DNA of 6,190 bases from Nanobdellota archaeon (lineage in GTDB: Archaea > Nanobdellota > Nanobdellia > Pacearchaeales > GW2011-AR1): NCBI GenBank assembly GCA_018817905.1, contig JAHISS010000079.1:1-6190 (forward strand), in the 5' to 3' direction. The notes below the pieces were generated by a model. That model was given only the letters and a program-made list of their open reading frames with translations. It had not been told where the DNA came from and did not search any database. Numbering within the stretch: the stretch's first letter is position 1; every line of letters starts with the position of its first letter. Of this stretch, positions 1 to 4,157 are shown in pieces. The position numbers and the translations under genes are program-made.

Positions 1-69
1 AACTTTGTTTTTTCTATAACCTTGTTTTACCGCAGACAATTTCTTACAAAATTGGCATTTTGTTTTCAT
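1..69 (-). CDS. N-terminus of a CxxC zinc-ribbon protein, probably an IS transposase (runs off the left edge)
   Basis: Only the first 23 codons are in the window, reading leftwards from the ATG at 69 to the edge with no stop. The peptide begins MKTKCQFCKKLSAVKQGYRK and continues NKV. A Cys-x-x-Cys knuckle (Cys5, Cys8) followed by a lysine-rich stretch with G-Y-R-K is the usual opening of zinc-ribbon N-termini in many bacterial and archaeal insertion-sequence transposases, where a second CxxC follows about 15-20 residues later, here outside the window. The start is well supported: GGAGG lies 8 nt upstream (82-78, minus strand), with a TATA-like box at 116-107. A small stand-alone zinc-ribbon protein is the main alternative. 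The reading frame and start are fairly secure; the transposase identity is an inference from a short fragment. Confidence 0.6.
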   Translation of the reverse strand, partial: MKTKCQFCKKLSAVKQGYRKNKV

Positions 70-73
70 AGCA

Positions 74-97
74 TTAACCTCCTTTCAGAGAGGTTAA
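74..97. repeat. 8-bp perfect inverted repeat overlapping the ribosome binding site of the zinc-ribbon gene
   Basis: TTAACCTC (74-81) and GAGGTTAA (90-97) are exact reverse complements separated by 8 nt. On the minus strand the downstream arm contains most of the GGAGG Shine-Dalgarno of the gene starting at 69. If the transcript begins upstream of 97 the RNA hairpin would hide the ribosome binding site, as known for several IS transposases. However, the TATA box at 107-116 predicts a start near 86, inside the loop, so the repeat could instead be a DNA operator or part of an element end. Confidence 0.5.
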
Positions 98-106
98 ACT
101 ATCAAA

Positions 107-116
107 CTATATAAAT
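107..116 (-). promoter_or_regulatory. TATA box for the zinc-ribbon gene
   Basis: Read on the minus strand the sequence is ATTTATATAG, a good archaeal TATA box. Transcription would be expected about 25 nt downstream, near 86, giving a leader of roughly 17 nt that carries the GGAGG motif. Positional inference only. Confidence 0.45.
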
Positions 117-152
117 CTGACGTTAATTGGACAGTATCTGTTTTGACTATAA

Positions 153-162
153 TTTTATATAA
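153..162 (+). promoter_or_regulatory. TATA box for a leaderless gene starting at 183
   Basis: TTTTATATAA is centred about 25 nt upstream of the ATG at 183, which places the predicted transcription start at the A of the start codon. No Shine-Dalgarno precedes that ATG (the preceding bases are pyrimidine-rich), so leaderless translation fits. Confidence 0.55.
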
Positions 163-182
163 CCTCTAACTTTCTCTTTTTT

Positions 183-557
183 ATGTTACCTTTTTATTGT
201 GGGCGTCTTGTTGCGATTCGTCAGATTGCAGCGGCAGTGTTTGAAGAATTTCCTAAGGGGAAATGTTGTCATGTTGCTAGGGCTGTTTTTGAAGTTACTG
301 GCCTTTTAGAAGTTGCAGGTAAATCTTTTACTGGTGCGCACCATGCTTGGAATATTGATCCCAACAAGAAGATTTATGCTGACTTGGGCATGGGGCAGTT
401 TGGGGATTATCCTGATATTGCGTTGCTTCCTTTGACTACACGTTTATTAATTGAAGATCCTATCGCAACTAGAGTTCAGAGACTTACTGAAGACAAGGAT
501 TTGCAGGGAATGGAATTATTTCGCAAGGAGTATCGTTTTCTTCTACGTAGAAACTAA
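183..557 (+). CDS. Small papain/transglutaminase-like fold protein (Cys-His-Asp pattern), function unknown
   Basis: A 124-aa cytosolic-looking protein with no signal peptide or membrane segment. It has the spacing pattern of a minimal papain-like/transglutaminase-like fold: G-K-C-C-H-V-A-R (residues 26-33, candidate nucleophile Cys28 or Cys29), then G-A-H-H-A-W-N (51-57, His54), then a strand with Y-A-D-L and G-Q-F (65-73, Asp67). The HAWN...DL..QF arrangement recalls YunG-like and related small cysteine-fold proteins, whose substrates are mostly unknown. The C-terminal 40 residues are helical and basic. The start is chosen because a TATA box lies at the leaderless distance and there is no ribosome binding site. 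It stands 27 bp before radB in the same direction, though radB seems to have its own TATA box. Fold assignment is from motif reading only; whether it is an active peptidase, amidase or neither cannot be told. Confidence 0.75.
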   Translation: MLPFYCGRLVAIRQIAAAVFEEFPKGKCCHVARAVFEVTGLLEVAGKSFTGAHHAWNIDPNKKIYADLGMGQFGDYPDIALLPLTTRLLIEDPIATRVQRLTEDKDLQGMELFRKEYRFLLRRN

Positions 558-564
558 TTTATAG
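558..564 (+). promoter_or_regulatory. TATA-like box for radB
   Basis: TTTATAG starts directly after the stop codon of the preceding gene and is centred about 24 nt before the radB ATG. The predicted transcription start would fall at the start codon. There is no convincing Shine-Dalgarno before 585, which supports a separate leaderless radB transcript. Confidence 0.4.
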
Positions 565-584
565 TAACTTATTTTGTGAAATAG

Positions 585-1271
585 ATGGCGAAAGTTAGCG
601 CGGGGTCGCACGATTTGAACACTTGGTTGTTTGGCGGTTATGATAGTGATATTGTTACTGTTTTGTATGGCGGACCTGGGACGGGGAAGACGAATCTTTG
701 TCTGCTCGCAGCTGTGTCGCAGGCTAAGAAAGGCAAGAAAGTTATTTTTATTGATACCGAGGGAGGTTTCAGTATTGAAAGGGTTAAGCAGCTTGCTCCT
801 GAAGAGCATGAAGATGTTTTGAAAAATATTTTTCTTTTGAAGCCGACTAGTTTTGATGAACAAAGGAAGGCATTTGTCGAATTGAATAAACGGTTGAAGG
901 ATCAGATTGATTTGGTTGTCGTTGATGGAATGACGATTTTGTATCGGCTGGATTTTGCGGACGCGCGGGAGAAGAGCGATTTGGCGCTGCAGACTATTAA
1001 TTCGGAATTAGCTAGGCAGATGAAGACATTGGCGGAAATTGCGAGGAAGAAGAATATTCCTGTTTTGGTGACGAATCAGATTTATCGATGGGAAGATGAG
1101 AACAGAATGGTCGGGGGAGACATTTTGAAATATTGGGGGAAATGTTTGATTGAGCTGGTGAATGATAAAGGTCGAAGGACTGTTTATTTGAGGAAGCATC
1201 GTTCGTTGCCGGAAAAGAGTTTGGATTTTGTTATTGATAATAAGGGCATTAAGAGGAGGGGTTGGATTTAA
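585..1271 (+). CDS. radB: DNA repair and recombination protein RadB
   Basis: A 228-aa RecA/RadA-family ATPase consisting of the core domain only. RadB is the archaeal RadA paralogue that lacks the N-terminal helix-hairpin-helix domain, and is thought to assist RadA-mediated homologous recombination and to interact with partners such as the Hjc resolvase. Visible motifs: Walker A GGPGTGKT (residues 29-36), the D-T-E-G-G segment with the likely catalytic Glu59 (57-61), Walker B LVVVD (110-114), and the V-T-N-Q sensor-like segment (162-165). The length matches the family (about 220-230 aa) and nothing essential is missing. The C-terminus is basic, ending K-R-R-G-W-I. The start is set by the conserved S-x-G-x-x-x-L-N opening and the TATA box at leaderless spacing. 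The stop codon overlaps the stop of the convergent gene by 4 bp. Codons are GCG/ACG/GGG-rich like the ligase, unlike the accessory genes nearby. Confidence 0.95.
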   Translation: MAKVSAGSHDLNTWLFGGYDSDIVTVLYGGPGTGKTNLCLLAAVSQAKKGKKVIFIDTEGGFSIERVKQLAPEEHEDVLKNIFLLKPTSFDEQRKAFVELNKRLKDQIDLVVVDGMTILYRLDFADAREKSDLALQTINSELARQMKTLAEIARKKNIPVLVTNQIYRWEDENRMVGGDILKYWGKCLIELVNDKGRRTVYLRKHRSLPEKSLDFVIDNKGIKRRGWI

Positions 1272-1696
1272 TCATCAACGAGTCTCTTAGCTGCAAATTC
1301 AATTCGGTCATCTAAATGCCTTTGTGAATCTAGGACTCCTTTAATTACCTTTGTTATCTCTTCATTTTCTTCTAATTCTTTACTACTTTGTCTAAAACGT
1401 CCGTCAGTTTGAAAGGTTACAAAACTTACTCCATATTTATCAGCTATCATCTTTCCAGCTCTACGCAAGATAGGTGTGTTAGCCCCGTCATATTTCATCC
1501 CATTTACTCTGATACTTCTAGCTTGACCAGAACATAAATCGAAATAAACCTCAAAACCTTCTGCGGTAAGGACTCTCCTGCCTGGGCTCGGGTTAGCTCT
1601 CATGCTTTCATATGCAGCTTCATTGAAACCATCATATCCTCTAAGATCTCTACCTAAGTTTTCAAAACTAATTTCTCTGGTTGGTTCTGGAGTCAT
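1268..1696 (-). CDS. Hypothetical protein, 142 aa, convergent with radB
   Basis: I do not recognise this protein. It begins MTPEPTREISFENLGRDLRG and is soluble-looking and highly charged. It has a central part likely to be mixed alpha/beta (residues about 40-100, including Y-F-D-L-C-S-G-Q) and a long, charged, probably helical C-terminus rich in Glu, Lys and Arg from about residue 105 onward. No signal peptide, membrane span or metal-binding cluster is seen. The open frame extends upstream to 1969, but the added part is antisense to the neighbouring promoter and MNT coding region and looks non-coding. ATG 1696 is preferred because a TTTTAAA box lies about 25 nt upstream. The gene converges tail-to-tail with radB; the two stop codons share the four bases TTAA. 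Its A/T-rich codon use is unlike radB, suggesting an accessory gene. Confidence 0.7.
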   Translation of the reverse strand: MTPEPTREISFENLGRDLRGYDGFNEAAYESMRANPSPGRRVLTAEGFEVYFDLCSGQARSIRVNGMKYDGANTPILRRAGKMIADKYGVSFVTFQTDGRFRQSSKELEENEEITKVIKGVLDSQRHLDDRIEFAAKRLVDD

Positions 1697-1718
1697 AGTT
1701 ATTTTTAGATAAGCCCCC

Positions 1719-1725
1719 TTTAAAA
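1719..1725 (-). promoter_or_regulatory. TATA-like box for the 142-aa gene
   Basis: On the minus strand the bases read TTTTAAA, centred about 26 nt before the ATG at 1696, which predicts a leaderless start. A G-run (plus-strand CCCCC, 1714-1718) directly follows, too far from the ATG to be a typical ribosome binding site. The rest of the 1697-1852 interval shows no other recognisable element. Confidence 0.4.
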
Positions 1726-1852
1726 CTATTATTGTGATTAGATATGTAGGGTTGTTTTTATTTTGAAGATTCATAAGTTTGAGTATTATGATTTGAGTTA
1801 AATAAGAAGAAGGGGTGGATTTAGAACAAAACACGCAGTGGCTTTTAGAAAC

Positions 1853-1882
1853 TTTTATAAACTTTAGTTTACATGTGTAAAC
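1853..1882 (+). promoter_or_regulatory. Promoter and palindromic operator of MNT-HEPN module A
   Basis: TTTTATAAA (1853-1861) is a strong TATA box 27 nt before the ATG at 1884. Downstream of it GTTTACA-TG-TGTAAAC (1867-1882) is a perfect 7-bp inverted repeat with a 2-bp spacer, ending one base before the ATG and covering the predicted transcription start. The block 1853-1881 matches 28 of 29 bases in front of the second module (4124-4152). A repressor bound here would block initiation; the wHTH domain of the encoded MNT protein is the obvious candidate (inference). Confidence 0.7.
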
Positions 1883-1913
1883 CATGGCTAATATATATAA
1901 ACTTAAGTTTACA
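1856..1913. repeat. Direct repeat spanning the module A start codon (18 bp, 40-bp period)
   Basis: TATAAACTTTAGTTTACA (1856-1873) recurs as TATAAACTTAAGTTTACA (1896-1913), 17 of 18 bases identical. The first copy contains the TATA box and operator arm; the second lies inside the first codons of the MNT gene and encodes Y-K-L-K-F-T. The second copy contains the perfect palindrome AAACTTAAGTTT. It could be a second operator about four helical turns downstream, or a chance match. Confidence 0.5.
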
Positions 1914-2432
1914 ATATTACAGCAAGGTATTGTTAGATTCCTCTCGGCGAAGGCAGGTAAGTCATTCAATGCTCTCCGACTTGCAAAATCTCTGGAGGTT
2001 TCACAGGCAGCTATAGCAAAAGCTCTTCCAAAGTTGGAGGAAGAAGAATTGATAAAGACTGAGAAGGATAAAGAATCTGGGAGATGGTCTGTAGAGCTAA
2101 ACAGAGACAGCAGGAAGGTTTTGCAGATGAAGAGAATTGAGAACTTAAGAGTTATTTATGAATCTGGGCTTTTTGATTTTCTCGAGAAAGAGTTTGCTGG
2201 CTCTACAATAATCTTGTTTGGCAGTTATTCTAAGGGAGAAGATGTTGTTGGTTCTGATATTGATATTGCGGTAATCGGAAGGAAAGAGAAAAAGATTGAT
2301 TTAGGTGAATTTGAGAAAAAGTTAGACAGGGAGATATTTGTGAATTTTTACGATTCGTTTAAGGGAATACATAAAAGGTTAAAGGAAAATATTTTTAATG
2401 GCGTTGTATTAGTTGGAGGTATAGAGGTTTAA
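1884..2432 (+). CDS. wHTH-MNT fusion: minimal nucleotidyltransferase antitoxin, module A
   Basis: A 182-aa protein with a winged-helix DNA-binding domain (about residues 12-75; recognition-helix region V-S-Q-A-A-I-A-K-A-L, wing around G-R-W-S-V-E), a linker helix (80-103), and a minimal polymerase-beta-type nucleotidyltransferase domain (105-182). The nucleotidyltransferase signature is complete: GSYSKG (113-118) and SDIDI (124-128), whose two aspartates bind metal. No acidic residue is evident on the following strand R-E-I-F-V-N-F-Y (149-156), where many relatives carry a third carboxylate. In the MntA/HepT type VII system the MNT protein neutralises its HEPN partner by adding AMP; the same role is inferred here. 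The DNA-binding domain would make it the module's autoregulator. The HEPN gene begins directly after the stop codon (TAA-ATG). The predicted transcript is leaderless. About two thirds identical to the 4158 protein over the last 100 residues. Confidence 0.9.
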   Translation: MANIYKLKFTILQQGIVRFLSAKAGKSFNALRLAKSLEVSQAAIAKALPKLEEEELIKTEKDKESGRWSVELNRDSRKVLQMKRIENLRVIYESGLFDFLEKEFAGSTIILFGSYSKGEDVVGSDIDIAVIGRKEKKIDLGEFEKKLDREIFVNFYDSFKGIHKRLKENIFNGVVLVGGIEV

Positions 2433-2885
2433 ATGAAGAGATTTGATGATTTTTTAGAATCCGGAATAGTCAAGAAGAGGACTCCAGATAAATCGAGGTC
2501 TGGTTTTTTATTTGGTTTTTTATTTGATGAATCTGCAAAGGACTATGCTTTTTTGTTGGAGTTAGTTAAGAAGATTCCAATAAATGAAAGCAATGTAAAT
2601 ATTGTTGTTAAGCAATGTTATGACGTGATAATGCAAATGGTTCGCGGCCAGATGCTGCTTCAGGGATATCACGCTAGAGGTGCTGGAGCTCATGAGGCAG
2701 AGGTTTCATACCTCGTGAATCTGGGTTTTAGTGAGAAGGACGTTGAGTTTGTTGACCAGATTAGATATTTTAGGAATGGAATGCTTTATTACGGGACAAT
2801 AGTTGATTTGGAATATGCCAAGAAAGTTGTTGAATTTCTGGAAAGGGTTTATGATAGACTGAAGAAAGAGGTGAAAGATGAGTGA
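2433..2885 (+). CDS. HEPN-domain protein, putative toxin partner of the MNT protein, module A
   Basis: A 150-aa helical protein of the archaeal HEPN type, recognised by the N-terminal F-L-E-S-G-I-V-K-K-R block (7-16), the central helix Q-C-Y-D-V-I (61-66), G-A-H-E-A-E-V-S-Y-L (85-94), and the signature R-Y-F-R-N-G-M-L-Y-Y-G (111-121). Canonical HEPN RNases carry R-x4-6-H; here the His position after R114-N115 is Tyr119, followed by Tyr120. The usual catalytic His is therefore absent, although His87 is conserved in the paralogue. In HepT a nearby Tyr is the site AMPylated by MntA, so Tyr119/Tyr120 are candidate targets (inference). An in-frame 12-bp tandem duplication makes G-F-L-F-G-F-L-F (24-31), which the paralogue lacks. 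Ribosome binding: GAGGT at 2424-2428 inside the end of the MNT gene. The stop lies 9 bp from the convergent trmB-like stop, leaving no room for a separate terminator. Confidence 0.88.
   Translation: MKRFDDFLESGIVKKRTPDKSRSGFLFGFLFDESAKDYAFLLELVKKIPINESNVNIVVKQCYDVIMQMVRGQMLLQGYHARGAGAHEAEVSYLVNLGFSEKDVEFVDQIRYFRNGMLYYGTIVDLEYAKKVVEFLERVYDRLKKEVKDE
2502..2525 (+). repeat. 12-bp in-frame tandem duplication in the HEPN gene
   Basis: GGTTTTTTATTT occurs twice back to back (2502-2513 and 2514-2525) without a mismatch, coding G-F-L-F twice. The module B HEPN protein has a single equivalent (G-F-F-I at residues 27-30), and removing one copy restores the alignment (R-S-G-F-L-F-D-E-S against R-A-G-F-F-I-N-E-S). 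Likely a recent slippage event. Confidence 0.85.
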
Positions 2886-2894
2886 ATGTAATTA

Positions 2895-3602
2895 TCATTT
2901 TTTCGCGGATTTCCATAAAATCTCGAAATAGTTTCTGTAACTCTGGGCAATATCTTTGTTTTTGATTAATGTGACAATTGGTTTTTCCTTGGCGATATGA
3001 ATCATTACGTAATCTCCGAAGAGAGTTGTCGTAGCTTCGCTTTCAAATGGAAGGAATCTTACTTGTATGTTTTTGATTTTTGTCATAGGGTGATTTTTGT
3101 ATTTTGGCGAGGTGATAATTCTGCCTTTCATGCCTGCTCGGATAAGTTCTTTTGTTAGGGCTGGAGATTCGTAGAGGTAATCGTATGCTCGTCCTGTGGC
3201 TCCGAAGGAGAGCATCTCTTTGTGTTTCTTGAAGATGTTGTAGATATTTCTTATTGCTTCTTTTCCTTCATAGACATTAATCTCTGTTTTTTGTTCTTCT
3301 GTTTTTTTAATGTTGCTTAGGTCTTTGACTAGCTCGTTTACTAAAATCTCTTTTGCTTTAATTTGATTTAGAAGGTTTTCGGGTTTTGCGCATGAAAAGA
3401 ACTTTTTGTTTTCTTTTATTACATAATTGGCTTGTCCCTTTTCGATTAAGTGATTTAGGATGGTGTAAGTCAGGGTTCGATCTATGCCCAGGTTTTTTGC
3501 AATTTGGTTTGCCGTTAGACTTCCTTTTTTTGTTAATTCCATGTATACTTTCGTTTCGTTTCCTGTTAAACCGGCTTCTTGGAGTTTTTGTGTTATGTCC
3601 AT
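2895..3602 (-). CDS. TrmB-family winged-helix transcriptional regulator
   Basis: A 235-aa protein starting MDITQKLQEAGLTGNETKVY. The N-terminal winged helix (about 1-72) has the TrmB-type layout: L-x-x-x-G-L-T-x-N-E-x-K-V-Y, then the helix-turn-helix S-L-T-A-N-Q-I-A-K-N-L-G-I-D-R-T-L-T-Y (28-46) and the wing up to F-F-S-C-A-K-P. A lysine- and glutamate-rich, probably coiled-coil dimerisation helix follows (about 76-110). After it comes a C-terminal alpha/beta effector-type domain (from about 112, V-Y-E-G-K-E-A-I-R, with G-A-T-G-R-A at 141-146). TrmB relatives control sugar or central metabolism, but short members in DPANN genomes have unknown ligands. ATG 3602 is chosen over an upstream TTG at 3626, because the latter would place the start inside the operator palindrome. 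The 10-bp inverted repeat immediately upstream suggests autoregulation and control of the divergent gene at 3662. Confidence 0.88.
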   Translation of the reverse strand: MDITQKLQEAGLTGNETKVYMELTKKGSLTANQIAKNLGIDRTLTYTILNHLIEKGQANYVIKENKKFFSCAKPENLLNQIKAKEILVNELVKDLSNIKKTEEQKTEINVYEGKEAIRNIYNIFKKHKEMLSFGATGRAYDYLYESPALTKELIRAGMKGRIITSPKYKNHPMTKIKNIQVRFLPFESEATTTLFGDYVMIHIAKEKPIVTLIKNKDIAQSYRNYFEILWKSAKK

Positions 3603-3605
3603 TTT

Positions 3606-3628
3606 AGTTGTTATCAAAGATAACAACT
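3606..3628. promoter_or_regulatory. Perfect 10-bp inverted-repeat operator in the trmB-like/3662 divergent region
   Basis: AGTTGTTATC (3606-3615) and GATAACAACT (3619-3628) are exact reverse complements with an AAA spacer. The palindrome sits 3 bp upstream of the regulator's start codon and between the shared A/T box and that start, so a bound dimer would block transcription of the regulator. The size and symmetry suit a winged-helix dimer. The regulator encoded next door is the likely ligand (inference). Confidence 0.75.
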
Positions 3629-3631
3629 TAA

Positions 3632-3640
3632 GTTTAAATA
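3632..3640. promoter_or_regulatory. TATA box possibly shared by two divergent promoters
   Basis: GTTTAAATA reads as TATTTAAAC on the minus strand. On the minus strand it is 34 nt from the ATG at 3602, predicting a leader of about 8 nt, with A-rich bases (AAAACC) upstream as expected for a BRE. On the plus strand it is about 25 nt from the ATG at 3662. However, a strong Shine-Dalgarno before 3662 argues for a leadered plus-strand transcript starting further upstream. Confidence 0.45.
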
Positions 3641-3661
3641 GGTTTTGGGAGGGGAGGAATT

Positions 3662-4042
3662 ATGGAACAAGATAGTTTTAGTGAAATGAGAAGAGACGCA
3701 ATTGAATTAGGGGGAAAAAGGAGAGGTTTAGAAAACTTTCTTAGCGGGGTTCTAACGGGCGTCTTAACCCAAGGGTTCGTAAGAATTATGGATTATGGGA
3801 GTAGCCACCTGATAGATGCTGATGGAAAAATGATAAAACCAATTCATGTCAATTCTAAGGTTTGGGGTCCAATAATAGCCGTAGTTTCTAACGCTTGTAT
3901 TGTGGGTAGTGTGGCCGAAGAAACAACGGAGAGCAGAATGAGTGTGGCTATTCCTTTTTGTTCAGGTTATGTTTTAGGTACAGCACTTTCTTATACAGAC
4001 AAAATCTATCACGCGGCACAAGGTTTCTTGGAGAATATTTAG
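3662..4042 (+). CDS. Small hypothetical protein with probable membrane segments
   Basis: A 126-aa protein I do not recognise. A charged N-terminus (1-25) is followed by three moderately hydrophobic stretches: about 26-43 (L-S-G-V-L-T-G-V-L-T-Q-G-F-V), 67-85 (V-W-G-P-I-I-A-V-V-S-N-A-C-I-V-G-S-V-A) and 93-111 (M-S-V-A-I-P-F-C-S-G-Y-V-L-G-T-A-L-S-Y). The latter two are glycine/small-residue-rich and could be membrane helices. There is no cleavable signal peptide. The purine run GGGAGGGGAGG (3647-3657) is a strong ribosome binding site (GGAGG about 9 nt, or 4 nt, before the ATG), rare in this mostly leaderless window. The gene is divergent from the trmB-like gene across the inverted repeat and so may be that regulator's target. 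Only one of its nine alanines uses GCG, unlike radB and the ligase. Confidence 0.7.
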   Translation: MEQDSFSEMRRDAIELGGKRRGLENFLSGVLTGVLTQGFVRIMDYGSSHLIDADGKMIKPIHVNSKVWGPIIAVVSNACIVGSVAEETTESRMSVAIPFCSGYVLGTALSYTDKIYHAAQGFLENI

Positions 4043-4090
4043 TCAAAACAAATAAATGCCTTCTTTCTTTGATTGGTTGATGGTTAAGAA

Positions 4091-4104
4091 GGTGATGTAT
4101 CACC
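4091..4104 (+). other. Small inverted repeat in the intergenic region before module B
   Basis: GGTGAT-GT-ATCACC is a perfect 6-bp inverted repeat with a 2-nt spacer, followed after a few bases by a T-rich stretch (GATTTTGTT). It could contribute to ending transcription of the 3662 gene, but the loop is too small for an ideal RNA hairpin. The remainder of 4043-4123 shows only a possible 28-codon micro-ORF (see findings). Confidence 0.25.
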
Positions 4105-4123
4105 CTGATTTTGTTAGGGCAAG

Positions 4124-4152
4124 TTTTATAAACTTTAGTTGACATGTGTAAA
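4124..4152 (+). promoter_or_regulatory. Promoter and operator of MNT-HEPN module B, near-copy of the module A promoter
   Basis: TTTTATAAA (4124-4132) is followed by TTGACATGTGTAAA (4139-4152), an inverted repeat with one mismatched pair. The block matches 28 of 29 bases of 1853-1881; the only difference is G4141 where module A has T. The TATA centre is 30 nt from the ATG at 4158, so the leader would be only about 5 nt. The conservation stops just before each coding sequence, pointing to a protein-binding site kept in both modules. Confidence 0.7.
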
Positions 4153-4157
4153 TTAAC

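Noticed and set aside
1697..1969. Upstream extension of the 142-aa minus-strand gene to a start at 1969
   Set aside because: The added 91 residues cover the module A promoter and are antisense to the MNT start, have low-complexity composition, and a TATA-like box fits the internal ATG at 1696.
2878..2931. ATG after AGGTGAAAG at the end of the module A HEPN gene, 17 codons (MSECNYHF...), placed like the ligase start in module B
   Set aside because: It is very short and lies antisense to the trmB-like C-terminus. The similarity to the ligase junction comes from shared HEPN C-terminal codons (K-V-K / E-V-K). It could be a trace of a lost downstream gene but cannot be supported.
3603..3626. TTG start at 3626 for the TrmB-like regulator
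   Set aside because: The extra eight residues would be encoded by the operator palindrome itself, and the TATA box predicts a transcript starting near 3611, downstream of that TTG.
4059..4092. CCTTCTT...AAGAAGG inverted repeat as a terminator
   Set aside because: The 20-nt loop and A/T-poor stem of 7 bp, without a following T-run, make a weak hairpin; probably chance.
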